In this document: positions 40,712 through 52,749 of the stretch, piece by piece
Numbering within the stretch: position 1 is the first letter of the stretch
Layout of the letters: every line of letters starts with the position of its first letter
The notes under the pieces: generated by a model
What the model was told of the DNA's origin: nothing
The model's database searches: none
What the model saw: the letters and a program-made list of their open reading frames with translations, nothing else
DNA from: Saccharomycopsis fibuligera x Saccharomycopsis cf. fibuligera
Taxonomy: Eukaryota > Ascomycota > Saccharomycetes > Ascoideales > Saccharomycopsidaceae
Reading direction: 5' to 3'
DNA length: 64,000 nucleotides
Assembly: GCA_001936135.1 (NCBI GenBank)
Contig: CP012812.1
Location: 1,054,001 to 1,118,000, forward strand
Position numbers and translations under genes: made by a program

Positions 40712-41291
40712 ATGGTTTGAATTGTAAATAATTTATGATATTTAATTATTGTTTATGTTTTATAAAGAAAAAGAGAAACCTTTTTTGCTTGCTGCTTGTT
40801 GATTCTGCTTCATCATTGGCTTACAGTTTAAATGAAATGAAATGAAATGATAACGATAAGAAAAGAAGAAGAGGTAGATGGCTTCATTTGAAGGTCTTCT
40901 AAATCTTGTTTTATTTTTTTTTATAAACTCTTTTTTTCTTAAATCAATGTTTTATTACATGTTTTTTTCCCTCTAATTCTGGATTTAAGTTCTCCTGGTG
41001 CAAATGTACTCAAGACAAGTAAATATAATTAAATTGGCTTCTTATTATAGCGTTTATCTAAGCAAAACTCTAAACGATAGCACACATATATATATATTAT
41101 ATACAAGACACTCTTTATATGCGCCATTAGGTGCCAAAACTATCAGATCACCCAACATAACACTAACAAGTTCTATCACAATCTTCCATCAATCCATTAT
41201 ATAACAAAATTCAGGCACGCAGCCATTTTTCATCCTTCCAATCGACTTAGAAATAAGTACCATTAAAATAAACATCCTCTGCTCAAAAGAA
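40712..41291. other. Convergent 3' flanks, EGD1 / YFH1
   Basis: AT-rich with a short ATGAA repeat (about 40832-40849) and a TA-rich stretch (41087-41103). Nothing else supported. Confidence 0.5.
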
Positions 41292-41924
41292 TCAGTCGAA
41301 CTTAAATTCAGCATCACCAATAGCCTCTCCCACCTCAGCTTCGAGAACCTCCTTCAACTCCGATCCATCTCTCAAAGAAGTCCATTTTCCCTTGACCAAG
41401 TCGTAACGATTTGGTCCTGAGATTGGGCTGCTTAGCCAGATTTGTTTATTAGGAGGCTGTTTATTGATCACATAATCTCCAAGAGGTGGCAATTCCAAAT
41501 TCAACACTCCGTCGGCATAATCCACGTCAACTGCGGCATGTTTTTCGCTTACTGACTCTAGTTGTTCAACAATGTCTTCAAGAAACTCATCTGCAACGGA
41601 ATGATAATCGCGTATGCTTAATTCGTCGATTTCTGTTGGGATGGGGCGCCCGTCGGTGGTGCTGACGCTATAGCGGCCTTTGGAAAAAAAAAAAGCAGGT
41701 GATTTTTGAAAACAAAAGTTAGCGGTTTGGGTTCTTGATATTGGCGATGTCAATGAGGAGCGCGATAGTTGTTGTTGTTGTTGTTGTTGTTGTTGAGGGA
41801 GAGAAGCTAATGCGAAAGATCTAATGCTTTGGCTTTGCTTAGCAGCAGCATTGCAAGCAGATTTCGAAGCAGCACTAGCTTGTCTTTGCAATTGGACTCT
41901 AAGTATGCTTTTTGGAAGTATCAT
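41292..41924 (-). CDS. YFH1: Frataxin, mitochondrial iron-sulfur assembly factor
   Basis: Matrix protein that stimulates Fe-S cluster assembly on the Isu1-Nfs1 scaffold. I start it at the ATG at 41924 (210 residues); the longer frame begins with TTG. The N-terminal ~85 residues are a long presequence rich in Arg, Ser, Ala and Gln with no acidic residues, including a (CAA)n-coded glutamine run (41767-41793). The mature domain has the acidic first helix (YHSVADEFLEDIVEQLES), VDVDYADGVLNLELP, and the strand motif INKQPPNKQIWLSSPISGPNRYD that defines frataxins. Nothing is missing. A CACGTG lies 376 bp upstream in the shared divergent promoter. Confidence 0.95.
   Translation of the reverse strand: MILPKSILRVQLQRQASAASKSACNAAAKQSQSIRSFALASLPQQQQQQQQQLSRSSLTSPISRTQTANFCFQKSPAFFFSKGRYSVSTTDGRPIPTEIDELSIRDYHSVADEFLEDIVEQLESVSEKHAAVDVDYADGVLNLELPPLGDYVINKQPPNKQIWLSSPISGPNRYDLVKGKWTSLRDGSELKEVLEAEVGEAIGDAEFKFD
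41767..41793 (-). repeat. (CAA)9-type repeat in the YFH1 presequence
   Basis: Reads GTT repeats on the plus strand and codes polyglutamine within the mitochondrial targeting region. Probably variable in length. Confidence 0.8.
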
Positions 41925-42502
41925 GGCTTTATTGTATTGAAAGTATATTTTGTAACTTTGATGAAAGTATTGAATTAAGACCAATTATGATTGTGTAATT
42001 GTGATGGTAATGTATTTATTAGAATCCTATATTACTTTAGTAGCAAGATGTGAGTTTTATTTTGTCTCTGTAGGAATAGAAAATAAAAAAAAAAAAAAAA
42101 AAGCTATTGCTTATCACAAGCCAGTCCTGTGTTGTATGTTCTGCTTAGAAGAATAAGCTCAGTTTACTTCTAGTTAAACTACCGTGCTTTGAAATTTGTC
42201 GGTTTTCATTCGGCAAATTAATTAGCGTATGGGAGGAAAGCACCCCAAAAAAAAAAAAAAAAAAAAAAAAATCAAGAAGACAAACGGTTGACGCTTCTGC
42301 ACGTGCTCACTCAGGTGACACCACTTTGATGCACTGATTTCTGGGGAACATCAATGCTTCAACTTCAGCTCATCGGCAGACGTGAAACCTTTGGTGATAG
42401 GAACAGGGGCTTTAGTAGTTCTTGTGATAAAGAAGCCAACTCAGCATAAAACGGTCTTTTATCTTTTTTTTTTTGTTTGTTTTTTTGACTTTCCAGATAA
42501 AA
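41925..42502. promoter_or_regulatory. Divergent promoter, YFH1 / unknown gene
   Basis: Contains A25 (42247-42271), a CACGTG at 42300-42305 and a T-rich leader before the ATG at 42503. Confidence 0.5.
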
Positions 42503-43462
42503 ATGACCACCGAAATTCCTCAATTGACGCCTTCAAGAATCACTAAAGGTACTCCATCGTACAAGTTGTTGAGTAACGAATCCATCGTTCGGCTTGCAAA
42601 AATCCCCGATTATCCGCTAGACTACAACATCTATGTCTTCCAGCAAATAACTGACACAAGAAACAATCTCACTAAAGAAGAACTCAAAGAGATTTTCCAA
42701 TCTTTCCAGCAGAAACAGGGAAACTTTAATGGCAATGTCAATGGAAAAGATGAGGCAGAACAACTTGAACAAGAAAACGGTAACCGCAATGCGGAGCAAA
42801 AAAGATACTTGACGAAAACCGCAGAGATGCACGACCGGTTATTGCATTACTTGATATTGGAAAGAAAAAGAAGAGAAAAAATTGTGTTGAAGAAGTACTT
42901 GAGTGATGAGATTTCTAAGAGAAAGAATCAAGATCCAGTGGAAAACAAGTTACAGGTTGATTTGCAATTGCTGGAAGAAGAAGAAGAAGGTATTTTGCAA
43001 TACAAGATCAGATCTCCTATCTACAACACATTAATTCAATCCTCGCCACCATCGGAAGAAGCACCAGGAACAGGAAATAGTGCTAATGGTAACGACAAAG
43101 TCAAGAAGGGTCTGGGTCAATTTAAAAGATTTGCAACCGTGCAAAACATAGAATACAAATTTGAGGAAGAGTTAAATGACAATGAACTTGTTGAACTTTT
43201 CGCAGATTGTGAGGAATTCAAAAAATTTGAATTGATATACAACGATTTAAGAAAAAATAACGCAAACAAGATCATTGCAGAAGCTGAAAATGAAGATCAA
43301 ATTGAGGGAAATAGCCAAAAACAAATCAAAGACAAAACAATTGACAAGATAATAGATCAACTAACCAATGAAAATATTATTCGGCTAATGATTCCTTTGG
43401 CAGGACAAGCAATCCTTAGTGGTATTGACATTTCTGCAAGCTCAAGCAGCGAAAAGAGATGA
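42503..43462 (+). CDS. Uncharacterised hydrophilic protein
   Basis: 319 residues from the ATG at 42503 (MTTEIPQLTPSRI); the open frame begins 30 bases earlier with TTG. The protein is highly charged (Glu, Lys, Asn) with no signal peptide or membrane segment. Helical, coiled-coil-prone stretches lie at about 60-95, 110-150 (RLLHYLILERKRREKIVLKKYL) and 210-290. The start, SRITKGTPSYKLLSNESIVRLAKIPDYPLDYNIY, looks the best conserved by composition, and the tail is Ser-rich. I do not recognise the family. It shares a divergent promoter with the frataxin gene. Length and codon use leave little doubt that it is a real gene. Confidence 0.8.
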   Translation: MTTEIPQLTPSRITKGTPSYKLLSNESIVRLAKIPDYPLDYNIYVFQQITDTRNNLTKEELKEIFQSFQQKQGNFNGNVNGKDEAEQLEQENGNRNAEQKRYLTKTAEMHDRLLHYLILERKRREKIVLKKYLSDEISKRKNQDPVENKLQVDLQLLEEEEEGILQYKIRSPIYNTLIQSSPPSEEAPGTGNSANGNDKVKKGLGQFKRFATVQNIEYKFEEELNDNELVELFADCEEFKKFELIYNDLRKNNANKIIAEAENEDQIEGNSQKQIKDKTIDKIIDQLTNENIIRLMIPLAGQAILSGIDISASSSSEKR

Positions 43463-46400
43463 TTGCTTTTGGTTTTACGTTATTGTGGCTTACTGTGTTG
43501 CCTTTTTTTGTTTTTTTTTTTTTGTTTTTTTTTTGTTTTTTTTTTCTAATTTAAAGAAAGAAGAAAATTCAAGGATTACAATTATGCAAGTAAGACAAAA
43601 TGAAAAAACTTGAAATGTTTTGCAGGTTTTGTCAAGGCTTTTTATGTTATCTTGTTATTTTGTTTTTTCGTCGTCTGTGTGTTTTCATTTTCTCTCTCAG
43701 GTAATATAAACGATAGGTTTCTTGTCTCTGCACTACAGCTGTTCGTGTTTTGGCTACCACTGAACCCGTAAATGATACTTTCTTAAACATAATTTGACTA
43801 AATCACAGTACGCTTTCCTACCGATTGATTTACAGTCACTATATCACACGCATACGTATCTATATACGCAGTGCTTGAGATAAAGAGAGAAAAGAATGAA
43901 AGAAGCAATGACCATGCTTAAGTGATAACCGGTGCTGTTAGTAGTATCAGCTTAACGGTGTATGCGAATGATATTGCTTAAAGTTTCAAAACAATGCCTC
44001 ATTTTTTTTTTTAGCGGAGAAGAGCAGAGAATGTTTTATCGCTGAGGTCGACTAACATCCTGCCATTATGGCATACGAACAGATATTGGTATACAGAATT
44101 TCTGTCAGCAAAGCACCACCCACTGCTGTCAATCTTTCTTCACTGCGTATCAATCAATAAAAAGTGAAGATAGAAAAATTGCAAGTCCAAGCGCAGTATG
44201 CTCCTTCCTGCTATACCGGCGTAGGTCTTACGATATCTTGTCCGAATCGGCTGTTGCATCCTTTGATGTTACGACATTGCAAAAAAAGTCAGTGGAGGAA
44301 AAAAAACCAAAAAAAAAATTAAAAAATAAAAATAAAGATTTAAAAAAAGGGCATACAAATTCCTTTTCTATCCAGTTTTCTTACTTTTAGGCTCAAAAAA
44401 TAAAAAAAAAAAAAAAAAAAAAAAAAAATCAATCAATCATAATTATTGAAGGTGCTTTGTGCTTTGTCCCACCGGCAGTGGCATTGGCAGCGCGAATATC
44501 TGCAAAGGTGGAAACAGAAGTACACTTAGCGCATATTGTACTTTTTGCACAGCAAAGCACATTCTTTTTGGGTATTTCTGCACTGCGCCGGATACAGTAT
44601 ATACTATCTGTACGTAGTATCTGCAATGCAGCTCAAGCTGTTTTTGTATAAATACGTAATAGAGCGAGCCGCGGAAGGGACCATGCAGACCCGAGAAGAT
44701 TTGAGCTAACAGCCGAAAAGTTAAAAGTCAAAACCCAAAGGAAAGTCTACATGCATATAACTACTAACGATAGTTGGCAAAGAACAAATGAAGAATTAAC
44801 GAATTTATAGTAGTTGTTGTCAAAAAGAACCAGCGGCAACAGTAGCAGTAACCAACACTGTGGTAAAGACAACACTGACTTATGCGTTGGCAATCAAAGC
44901 TTCAAGTGGGTACTGTGGGTACTGTGGGTACTGTGGTTCTTTTGACGCTGTGTAGCCTGTAATGTTAATTGTGATCACACCAGTTCGCACAACTGCCTCA
45001 TTTGGGTTAAAAATTGTAAAAGGATAAATGGTTATAATTGAATCTGTGTATATGTAGTTATTGCGGTACCGGGCCCAAGAAGTTGGCTTTCTAGAAAACT
45101 GTCGTTAAACTGTAAATTTTTTGTACAGCAGTATAAAATATTATAGTGCCCTTTCGGTCACCTCAGACATGAAAATTTTATGGTGTAGAAAAAAACAAAA
45201 TAAAAGAAAAAAAAATAAAAAAGCAGAAAAAAGCAATAAGTATGATCTCATATATATGCTACTGCATAGAAAGGTTTTGCAAAGGAGTTTCCGTACAGTC
45301 AAAAAAAAAAAAAAAAAAAAAAAGCAATAACTGAGTTTCTCAGTTGTGGAAGCAGCTTACAGACATACATGGTACTTATCAAAATGCAGTTTCGTCAAAA
45401 AGCGTTGTCAAAAAAAAACTTCTCTTTCTTTTTTCTACATTTGTTCTAAATAAAACAACCTGGATCTGGTTTTCTGAAACATCCTTCCCCAAATTCCGCT
45501 CTGATCCAGGATTGCATTCGTATCCACTATATATAATTGGTGTTGCCAGTGGTGGCGAAAATTTAATTTTCGTAATTTGGATTCAGAACCTCAAACGCGT
45601 ATGTCTTGTGTTTGCAAGTACATGCTTTGCATAAAGAAAGACATGGAAATAATAAAAAAAATTTTAGCCTGCAAAGTCAAAAAACATGTTGAGGATTTCT
45701 ATTTTAACTTTGCATAGTTTTACTTTTTTTTTTTTTTTCGTTTCTTGTTTCTTTCCTTTGTGTTTGCTTTAACTTTATTTTAATTATGCCCGGAATTCAC
45801 GACAGCGGATCATTTTGTGATTCCCTAACGCGGAGTTTCGGTAATGCTTCTTGGCACAAATAGCTGCAAAAAATGTTAAGCGATACACAAACTTGATGTA
45901 ATTCTTCAGACTGCATTCTTATTTTCAAATCAGTTACAATAGCTTTGCTACATCGTATTATTGAATTATTTTGATCCAAGTTGGACTAATCCTGCTTAGG
46001 TAAAAGCAATAATGAACCCTACTTTTGAAAGGGTAATTCTCAAAAATCTGATACAAATTTTTCGCAAAATAGTGTCAAAGTGTTTACAGCAATTTGGCAC
46101 TCTGTTTCCTGGTATACTACTATTTTCCTTCTCCTGCAATTAATTTAACGTCTGTTGTCTTTCTTTGCGGGTAGCTCAAACGCAAATTTTGTCTGATATT
46201 TTTATGTTCCATATAAAATTTGGCCGCAAATGGAGGTTTTTTTTTTGTTTTTCAAATTGATTAATGTCAAGTTCTGCGATGCTCAACTAGACTATGCATT
46301 TGGACTTGGACTGCAGGAGAAAAAAAACAATCACCACAATAAAATGCATAAGTATGCATGCAGCGAATCTCGCAACATAATCAATAGGGACTAAAAACAC

Positions 46401-47355
46401 AAATCAGTGTATTTTTGTGAGGTGGAACAACAATATGCAGACTCCTGTATTAAGACGCGCAGTTTTTGGCGGCTAAAGTGACCATTTCGTGCAAAGTTGA
46501 ATCAAAACAACTGATTTACTTTCGAAGATTATGCTGTTGTTTCTTTGGCGAGATTTTCTTCCTTGAGTTTTTATTGTTAAATATCTACTTTCTGAGTGCA
46601 GCTAGAAATTTTATTTTAAAATTGAATTATTTTTGTGCACATATGTCTCCTACCTTTATTTTTTTGCGTGCTTTGAAACTGTATCTGTTAAAATACTTCT
46701 TACAGAATGTAATTATATGAAATAAACACGACGAGAGATGTTCGGATCTTTTTTTTTTTTTTTTTTTTTTTTTTTTCTCGCTAGTGCAGCTTTAAGAAAC
46801 CTTTTAGCAAGTACACAATCTACGAGAACGTATAGGAGGTGACTCGCCTCCGAATTGAAGTATTGCAGGTCTTGTGGCAACAATAATCGGCAATGCGTTG
46901 TCTGACAGTTCTATATTTATCTAATTACCTAGTTGGGTATTATTCATCTTTAGTAATCTCTTTCTGACGCACATCTGCAAGCTAACTTTTGACTTTTGAT
47001 TTTTTTTTTTTTGTTCACTACTGCTGTCGGAAAAAACTTCCAAGACTTTATACATCAGGTAACATCATATAACCAGAAAGATCTCAGTAATTAGAAAAGA
47101 AGAAAGCTTTATACAAGTTTTGGATAATAAGCTGGTGTGAATGAAGAGCCCCTTTCTTTTTTTTTCTTCTTTTAATTTTGCTAAAGTCAGCATTAAAACC
47201 GGTTAGTGGATAAATGCTAATTTCCGAAACTCTGTGCATCGGGCTAAAAGCATGTTTGAAGGAGAATTTGTCATTGGTTTTGTTGATCCTTATATTCACC
47301 ATATATATGTACTAGAATATGATTCTTTAGTTGTGCTTTCAAAATGCAAGTAAAT

Positions 47356-47390
<35 letters not shown>

Positions 47391-47604
47391 ATTCAGTTGC
47401 GTGTGTACGAAAAGTAATGACAAATGTTAAGATTTAAAATAACTCAAGTTTGAGTCTGTTTTCTCATCTGTGCGTACGGCCATTTTGATTTTTGCTCTGA
47501 AAATAGACCAATGCAGTAATTTTGCGACTAAGAATCCTAACATCGCCAACCGAGTTTCAGACGAAATAAAGTAAGAAAAATGACCTGCCATTTCTCTCTC
47601 TTTC

Positions 47605-47638
<34 letters not shown>

Positions 47639-49540
47639 TGACTGTTTTTTGCAGCATGCTCAGATATGCCCAAGCCAGTTAAAGTTTTTTCTCGGTTGGA
47701 TGATATTTCTCTTGGAAAGCGGTGGTGGCACCTGCTGCAGCAATATTGCAGAAGGTGCGTCTGGTGTAGCACTGCACACAGCCAAGAACATACGCACAAA
47801 ATAGGCAGGCGACGGCCCTATACAGCCAGATTACTAGCGAGACTGAGCGCAGAAAAATGTGTTGCCTCGTTTCGCGAGTCGTGTTGTCGCATTGCAGGTC
47901 GAGCTTCGTCTTGTCCCATCTGCGGTTGCAACCGACCAACTTGCTTTGTTAGACAGGTGAGCCAGATAGCAAAGAGACTCTGTTTTTCCATAACACATAG
48001 AACTCTTTTAGTCAGATCTGCTTTACTTTTTTTTATTTTTTTTTATTTTTTTTTTTATTTAACTCTTTTATTTCGTTTTGCTGCCGAGTTGGAGGTATTT
48101 TCCCTGCGCAATTTTGTGCAGCGTGTTTGGCACCACTGGGCGCACCTGACAGCAGCAGCAGCAGCAGCAGTCACTATCAACCGGCTGTTTAGTGAGCCGT
48201 CTTCGGCTTTCTCACCCACGTATACTGCAGGAAACCTTACATGATAGCATACCACATCTATAGAAAGACTATGGAGGCGAGGAACACCACACTAATATTA
48301 CCATCAACGTTACTTACAAATTTTTTTAAATATTACCGGACATAAAGCCACTGCTGGGAATCATCAAATGAAGTAAACAAGCGCGGGCACTATTCATTTT
48401 TGGGGTGCATGCAATTGTCCTCATCCATCCGTCTGCCTGGACAACCATACAATATATGCCGTACCACTCGGTTGCGTACCACTTCAAATGTATAGCATAC
48501 ATACTAAGTGAGCCACTTGATGTGTCTAGCTGTCAGGTTCTGCAGTATTAATGCTTCTGTGCTTCTTATGTTATGCAAAGGGTTAATCTGCCTGGCTAAA
48601 ATACCTGCCCGGGCTGTACCGTGGCAAGACAATAAAGTTTCCTTAATCGATGCAGCCATCTGTGTTCCATATACGATGCTGCTGCTCGCTCGACAAGTAT
48701 TATCAAGATCCATGACGGCCAATGTAGGGTTTTTTCTTTACAGAAACAAGAAGAAAAATCTAGACAGCTAGAATTTCAAGAGAAAAAAGAAAAAGAAATA
48801 AAAAGAATTGGAAAGGAAGTATATCCATGATGCTTTCTATTTTCTTTTTCCATCTTTTGTAGCTGCTTTATTTTTTTTGCTTTGCAATCTTGCCTCCACC
48901 TTCAGTTTCTCAATACTGTCTCAGGAAACATTGTCTTGGGACCCACCAGGAAAGGCACAAAGACCTGGAAAACACTACCGGGAAAAAAAAACCTTTCTTA
49001 CCTTCACTTAGCGTCAGACCTCAATACAACAAAAGAAAGAAAGAAAAAAAAAAAAAAAAAAAAAAACTAAAAAGCGACTCAACCTCCGAAGTTCAAACCA
49101 CATATCCATTCATAAAACATACGCATATACAGATTTAAATTATTAAATAGAAGCAGCCTCAAAGATAAAAAGGATCATACAAATTTACAAAACAATCTGG
49201 TTCTTATAATTTTAGGGCAATCAATCAATTGCAAAAGTGGAACAGGGGCAGAAATTATACACACTCAGGAAAGACAAGCGGTCTATCAAATTTTGACTAC
49301 ATCCACATTTTTTTTTTTTTTGTCTTGCGTTACGGTGCCACCATTCAATCATTGCAAAAGTTCCAAAGGTTCCAAAAGTTCCAAAAGTTTAAACTTAGTT
49401 CAAAATACCATATACAAGGCCCACAAGTTGCAAAACCCTCGAGCTGCCTGCATTAATATCATCAGCATCAGCATCAGCAGCTTCATTATCAACATCATAA
49501 CAAGTGTGCTTGCTGGCATTAGTGTGTACTATAAAAAGCT
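43463..49540. other. Very long intergenic region (6.1 kb) upstream of the C2H2 gene
   Basis: Contains T-rich 3' flank of the previous gene (43504-43545), A27 (44402-44428), a 9-bp tandem repeat (44906-44937), A23 (45301-45323), T28 (46749-46776), A29 (47360-47388), a (GCA)n run (48149-48170) and a GC-richer block (47640-48260) with several frames open. No convincing gene; probably the regulatory region of the downstream transcription factor. Confidence 0.55.
44906..44937 (+). repeat. Tandem repeat, unit GGGTACTGT x3
   Basis: Three adjacent copies of a 9-bp unit plus partial flanks. Confidence 0.85.
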
Positions 49541-50758
49541 ATGACGCTGTTGTCTTATAGTTTAGCTGAATATCAAAACACACATTATTTACCATTACAA
49601 CCGTCAAGCATGAATTGGAAGAAACCACCCCATTCAAGAAGCAGCAGTGACTACAACCAAAAATTCGAAAGAAATCAATATTCCTCTTTACTACCCGGTA
49701 GTAATTCTGACCAGCCTAGCAAAAGCATTAACAAAAGCGGCACTCACCAAAATATCAAAGAGCTTCCTCCAATTATCAATCTTCCCAATCCAAAAAGTGC
49801 GAATTCTTCAATTTCCTCAATATTGCCTTATGTATCAGACCCCTCGAAACGATCTGCAATGTATTCAAACACATATCCAGACTCTTCAGATAATTACCAA
49901 GGCACTTCTGGACAACAATACAGAAGATGTGAAATATCATCATTATTAAACCCAGTGAATACGCTGGAAATTATGGACAGTGACACAGGAAGGTCCAGAA
50001 ATAACAGCTATCATAGCAATAAAAGTTATAATAGCCACTATTCAGGCAATAGCATATCATTATCACAAAGCATGCAGCCAGATCACAGTTTCACCACTCA
50101 GGAGCAAAGGCATAATACAAGCAGCAGCTCCGTGGGAAGTACGAATCTACAGTATGAATTTGGGACATCTAACTCAAACAACAAAGACAAGTACTATTCG
50201 GGTACTAACTCATCAATAACTTCTGTCTCTCCAACGTCACCATTTGCATTAGCCTCTATCAAACCCAACGGGATATTGCATACTAGGAGACCTTCAGACT
50301 CATCAGAGGCTTTAGCAAGCTCCCCAGAAACGCTCTATGATAGTCTCAACCAATCGTCCAGTGCACATGCTGAAGCATTTATGAGAAAATATCCTTACAT
50401 TGATGAGCATAAGTATCCTTTAACCTACGCTCTACTCCATGACAGCAAAATAAACAAAGCAAAGAAAAAGAAAGGCGGATATCGCTGCAGTGGACCAAGT
50501 TGCAAGAAAAACTGTACATTTACTAATATCATGGAGTTGACAAAACATCTTGACGAACTTAACACCAAAAACGAGTTTAAATGCTGGGTTGAAGGTTGTG
50601 CTTACAAGTATATAGGCTTCAACACATCAGGCTCTTTGAAAAGGCATGGAAGAATTCATGAAGGCAATTCCAATCAATACAGATGCTCATACTGTGATAA
50701 AGGGTTTGGGAATGTGTTCAATAAACAGAGGCACGAAAAGCAGATACACCATGTGTGA
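49541..50758 (+). CDS. C2H2 zinc-finger transcription factor, uncharacterised
   Basis: 405 residues from the ATG at 49541; because TATAAAAAG sits at 49531-49539, the Met at 49610 (MNWKKPPH) may be the real start. Residues ~1-310 are Ser/Asn/Tyr-rich and disordered, as in yeast activators. The last ~95 residues hold the fingers: an irregular one (YRCSGPSCKKN...LTKHLDEL), a C-x4-C...H-x3-H finger (FKCWVEGCAYKY...LKRHGRIH) and a C-x2-C...H-x4-H finger (YRCSYCDKGF...KQRHEKQIH), right at the C-terminus. I do not recognise the orthologue. Very long flanks (6.1 and 5.5 kb) suggest heavily regulated expression, as for CTG-clade morphogenesis regulators; that is inference. Confidence 0.88.
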   Translation: MTLLSYSLAEYQNTHYLPLQPSSMNWKKPPHSRSSSDYNQKFERNQYSSLLPGSNSDQPSKSINKSGTHQNIKELPPIINLPNPKSANSSISSILPYVSDPSKRSAMYSNTYPDSSDNYQGTSGQQYRRCEISSLLNPVNTLEIMDSDTGRSRNNSYHSNKSYNSHYSGNSISLSQSMQPDHSFTTQEQRHNTSSSSVGSTNLQYEFGTSNSNNKDKYYSGTNSSITSVSPTSPFALASIKPNGILHTRRPSDSSEALASSPETLYDSLNQSSSAHAEAFMRKYPYIDEHKYPLTYALLHDSKINKAKKKKGGYRCSGPSCKKNCTFTNIMELTKHLDELNTKNEFKCWVEGCAYKYIGFNTSGSLKRHGRIHEGNSNQYRCSYCDKGFGNVFNKQRHEKQIHHV

Positions 50759-52710
50759 CAGCCCTTTGAAAATTACTCTTCTGATATTTAGCTTGCCTTT
50801 TGCAGAAAGTGTTTTCTTTGAAACTCTATCTGCCTGTTACTCTTAATACAAAAATCTACACATCCACTATTTAATACAGGACTTTACTCAACTCCTGACA
50901 CTGACAATCAGATAAAGCATTTGCGTTTGTTGATTGCATTTCTGCCTCCAAGCAGATTATAGACAGCTAACTGCACAAGGTTTCTATAGCCCAGCTTGTC
51001 ATACTTTTTGAGTGAAACTCGCGCGTTTGTTTGATTTGGCATTTCCTTTTTTTTTCTTTTTGTTCTTTTTTATAATTTTTTTTTTTGGTTTTTGAATTAA
51101 AATCAACTGATCTATATCTTTACTTCTTTCTTTTCATTTGTTAACCTTTTTTAGTCTTTGCATATGCTTTTTTACTTTGTTTTGTATTGCTTTGTTCTTG
51201 TTTTTAGTTTTCGGCTTTCTATAGAGCTACTATGGGGCCTTAATGGCTCTTTAGATTTGGTGAGGCATCCAAAATGTTGCTTAATATAAAGCAACTTGAA
51301 ATTTATTTAGCAGAATGTTTGAGGTTTTATCTCAATATACTGTATTACAATATGTAAGCTATCTTTAAGAAAATTTTGAGTGGCAACAGCCAGTAATAAG
51401 GGGTAAAGCAATTTTTGTGATTGGCCTGGAAAAGAAAAATTTTAGAAAAAAATTTAAAAAAAAAAAAAAAAGAAAAAAAAAACCAAAAATAAGTGGGTAG
51501 AGCAGTTAATTTCGTAAACTTTTTACAAAACAAATTTTTTTTCTCAGTCTTTAATTACTTACTAATACGTAATCAAGTTTTGGAAGGATATCATCTTACA
51601 TTTGTATCAGATCGCTCTTAAAAAAAGGGGGATACGGCAACAATCCACCACCCAGTATGGCGACGTCATGGAACAAGTGCAACCGTGCACCACAACGAGC
51701 CCCATCTGACGCAGCAAAAACAAACAAAACAGCAAATGTTAATAAATTTAACTTGGAATGATATAGGCTTTATTCACAAAAGCTCTACCCCTGCCTAAAA
51801 AAATTCCTTTTTTAAAATAGATCGCTATTTACTTGCTTCTAATATTCTTTTTGTTTTGTTTTGTTTTGTCTTGTTGTACCAAATAAAAAAATAATAACTA
51901 AGACCAGCAACTTTCTTTGGCATGAAATTCCTTGATTTACTTTTTGTTTACAGAATAAAATCTAGGTCAGAACATGAAACCAAGAAAAACATTTAACAAA
52001 GGTTAGTTAACCTTAAACATTACACAGTTTTTTTTAGATCTACAAACACTTTCAAAGAAACGAAACTTATTGGAGTCAACGATACATAATCATGTTAGAG
52101 GTGTGAACATAAAACATTATCTACGGTACCAATCAATCACTGAGCTGACTTAAATTTCTGGGGCCAAAATAAGAAGTTCCGGTTTTAAACATCTGCGTTT
52201 ATTAATAATTCAAAGTAGTATTCGGAAAGGCTTTTCCAGAGTTTACTAATACTTAAAAGAAATACACACTTATACTCGAAGCATGATAGTGCCTGACTGT
52301 GAGCAGAGGTATGATAAGCAAATAACTAGACTTTCATTTGCCCTCTGCAGTTACAGCTACTCTAAATTTAAAAAACGCAGTAAAGACATTACGCATTATA
52401 AAACAATCAGAACATTGAAAATGCACACAAAAAAGGCGATAGACTAGTTTTAAAAAAACTAAAGCGTAAAATAAAAATCATTCAATATAAATAATAAGGG
52501 CTTCAGCCATGAGCATTCCAAGTGGCGCATCTGCTTTCTTGTTTTTGCTTTGAAGGTTTGTTTTTTTGGTTTGTTTTTTGTTTTTTGTTTTTTCTTTTTT
52601 GCCCTTCCATTTGTTTGATAGTATGTTTAGGGTCCTCTGCTGCCGAGTAAAACCTCTATACCAAAGACACGTCGCAGCGCACTGTACAAATGTTGCAGAT
52701 TGCCGCAGCG

Positions 52711-52749
<39 letters not shown>

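Noticed and set aside
47666-48244. 192-codon plus-strand ORF, Cys-rich with an alanine run
   Set aside because: Contains poly(T)-coded Phe/Tyr stretches and a CAG-repeat alanine run; GC-block artefact with no recognisable family.
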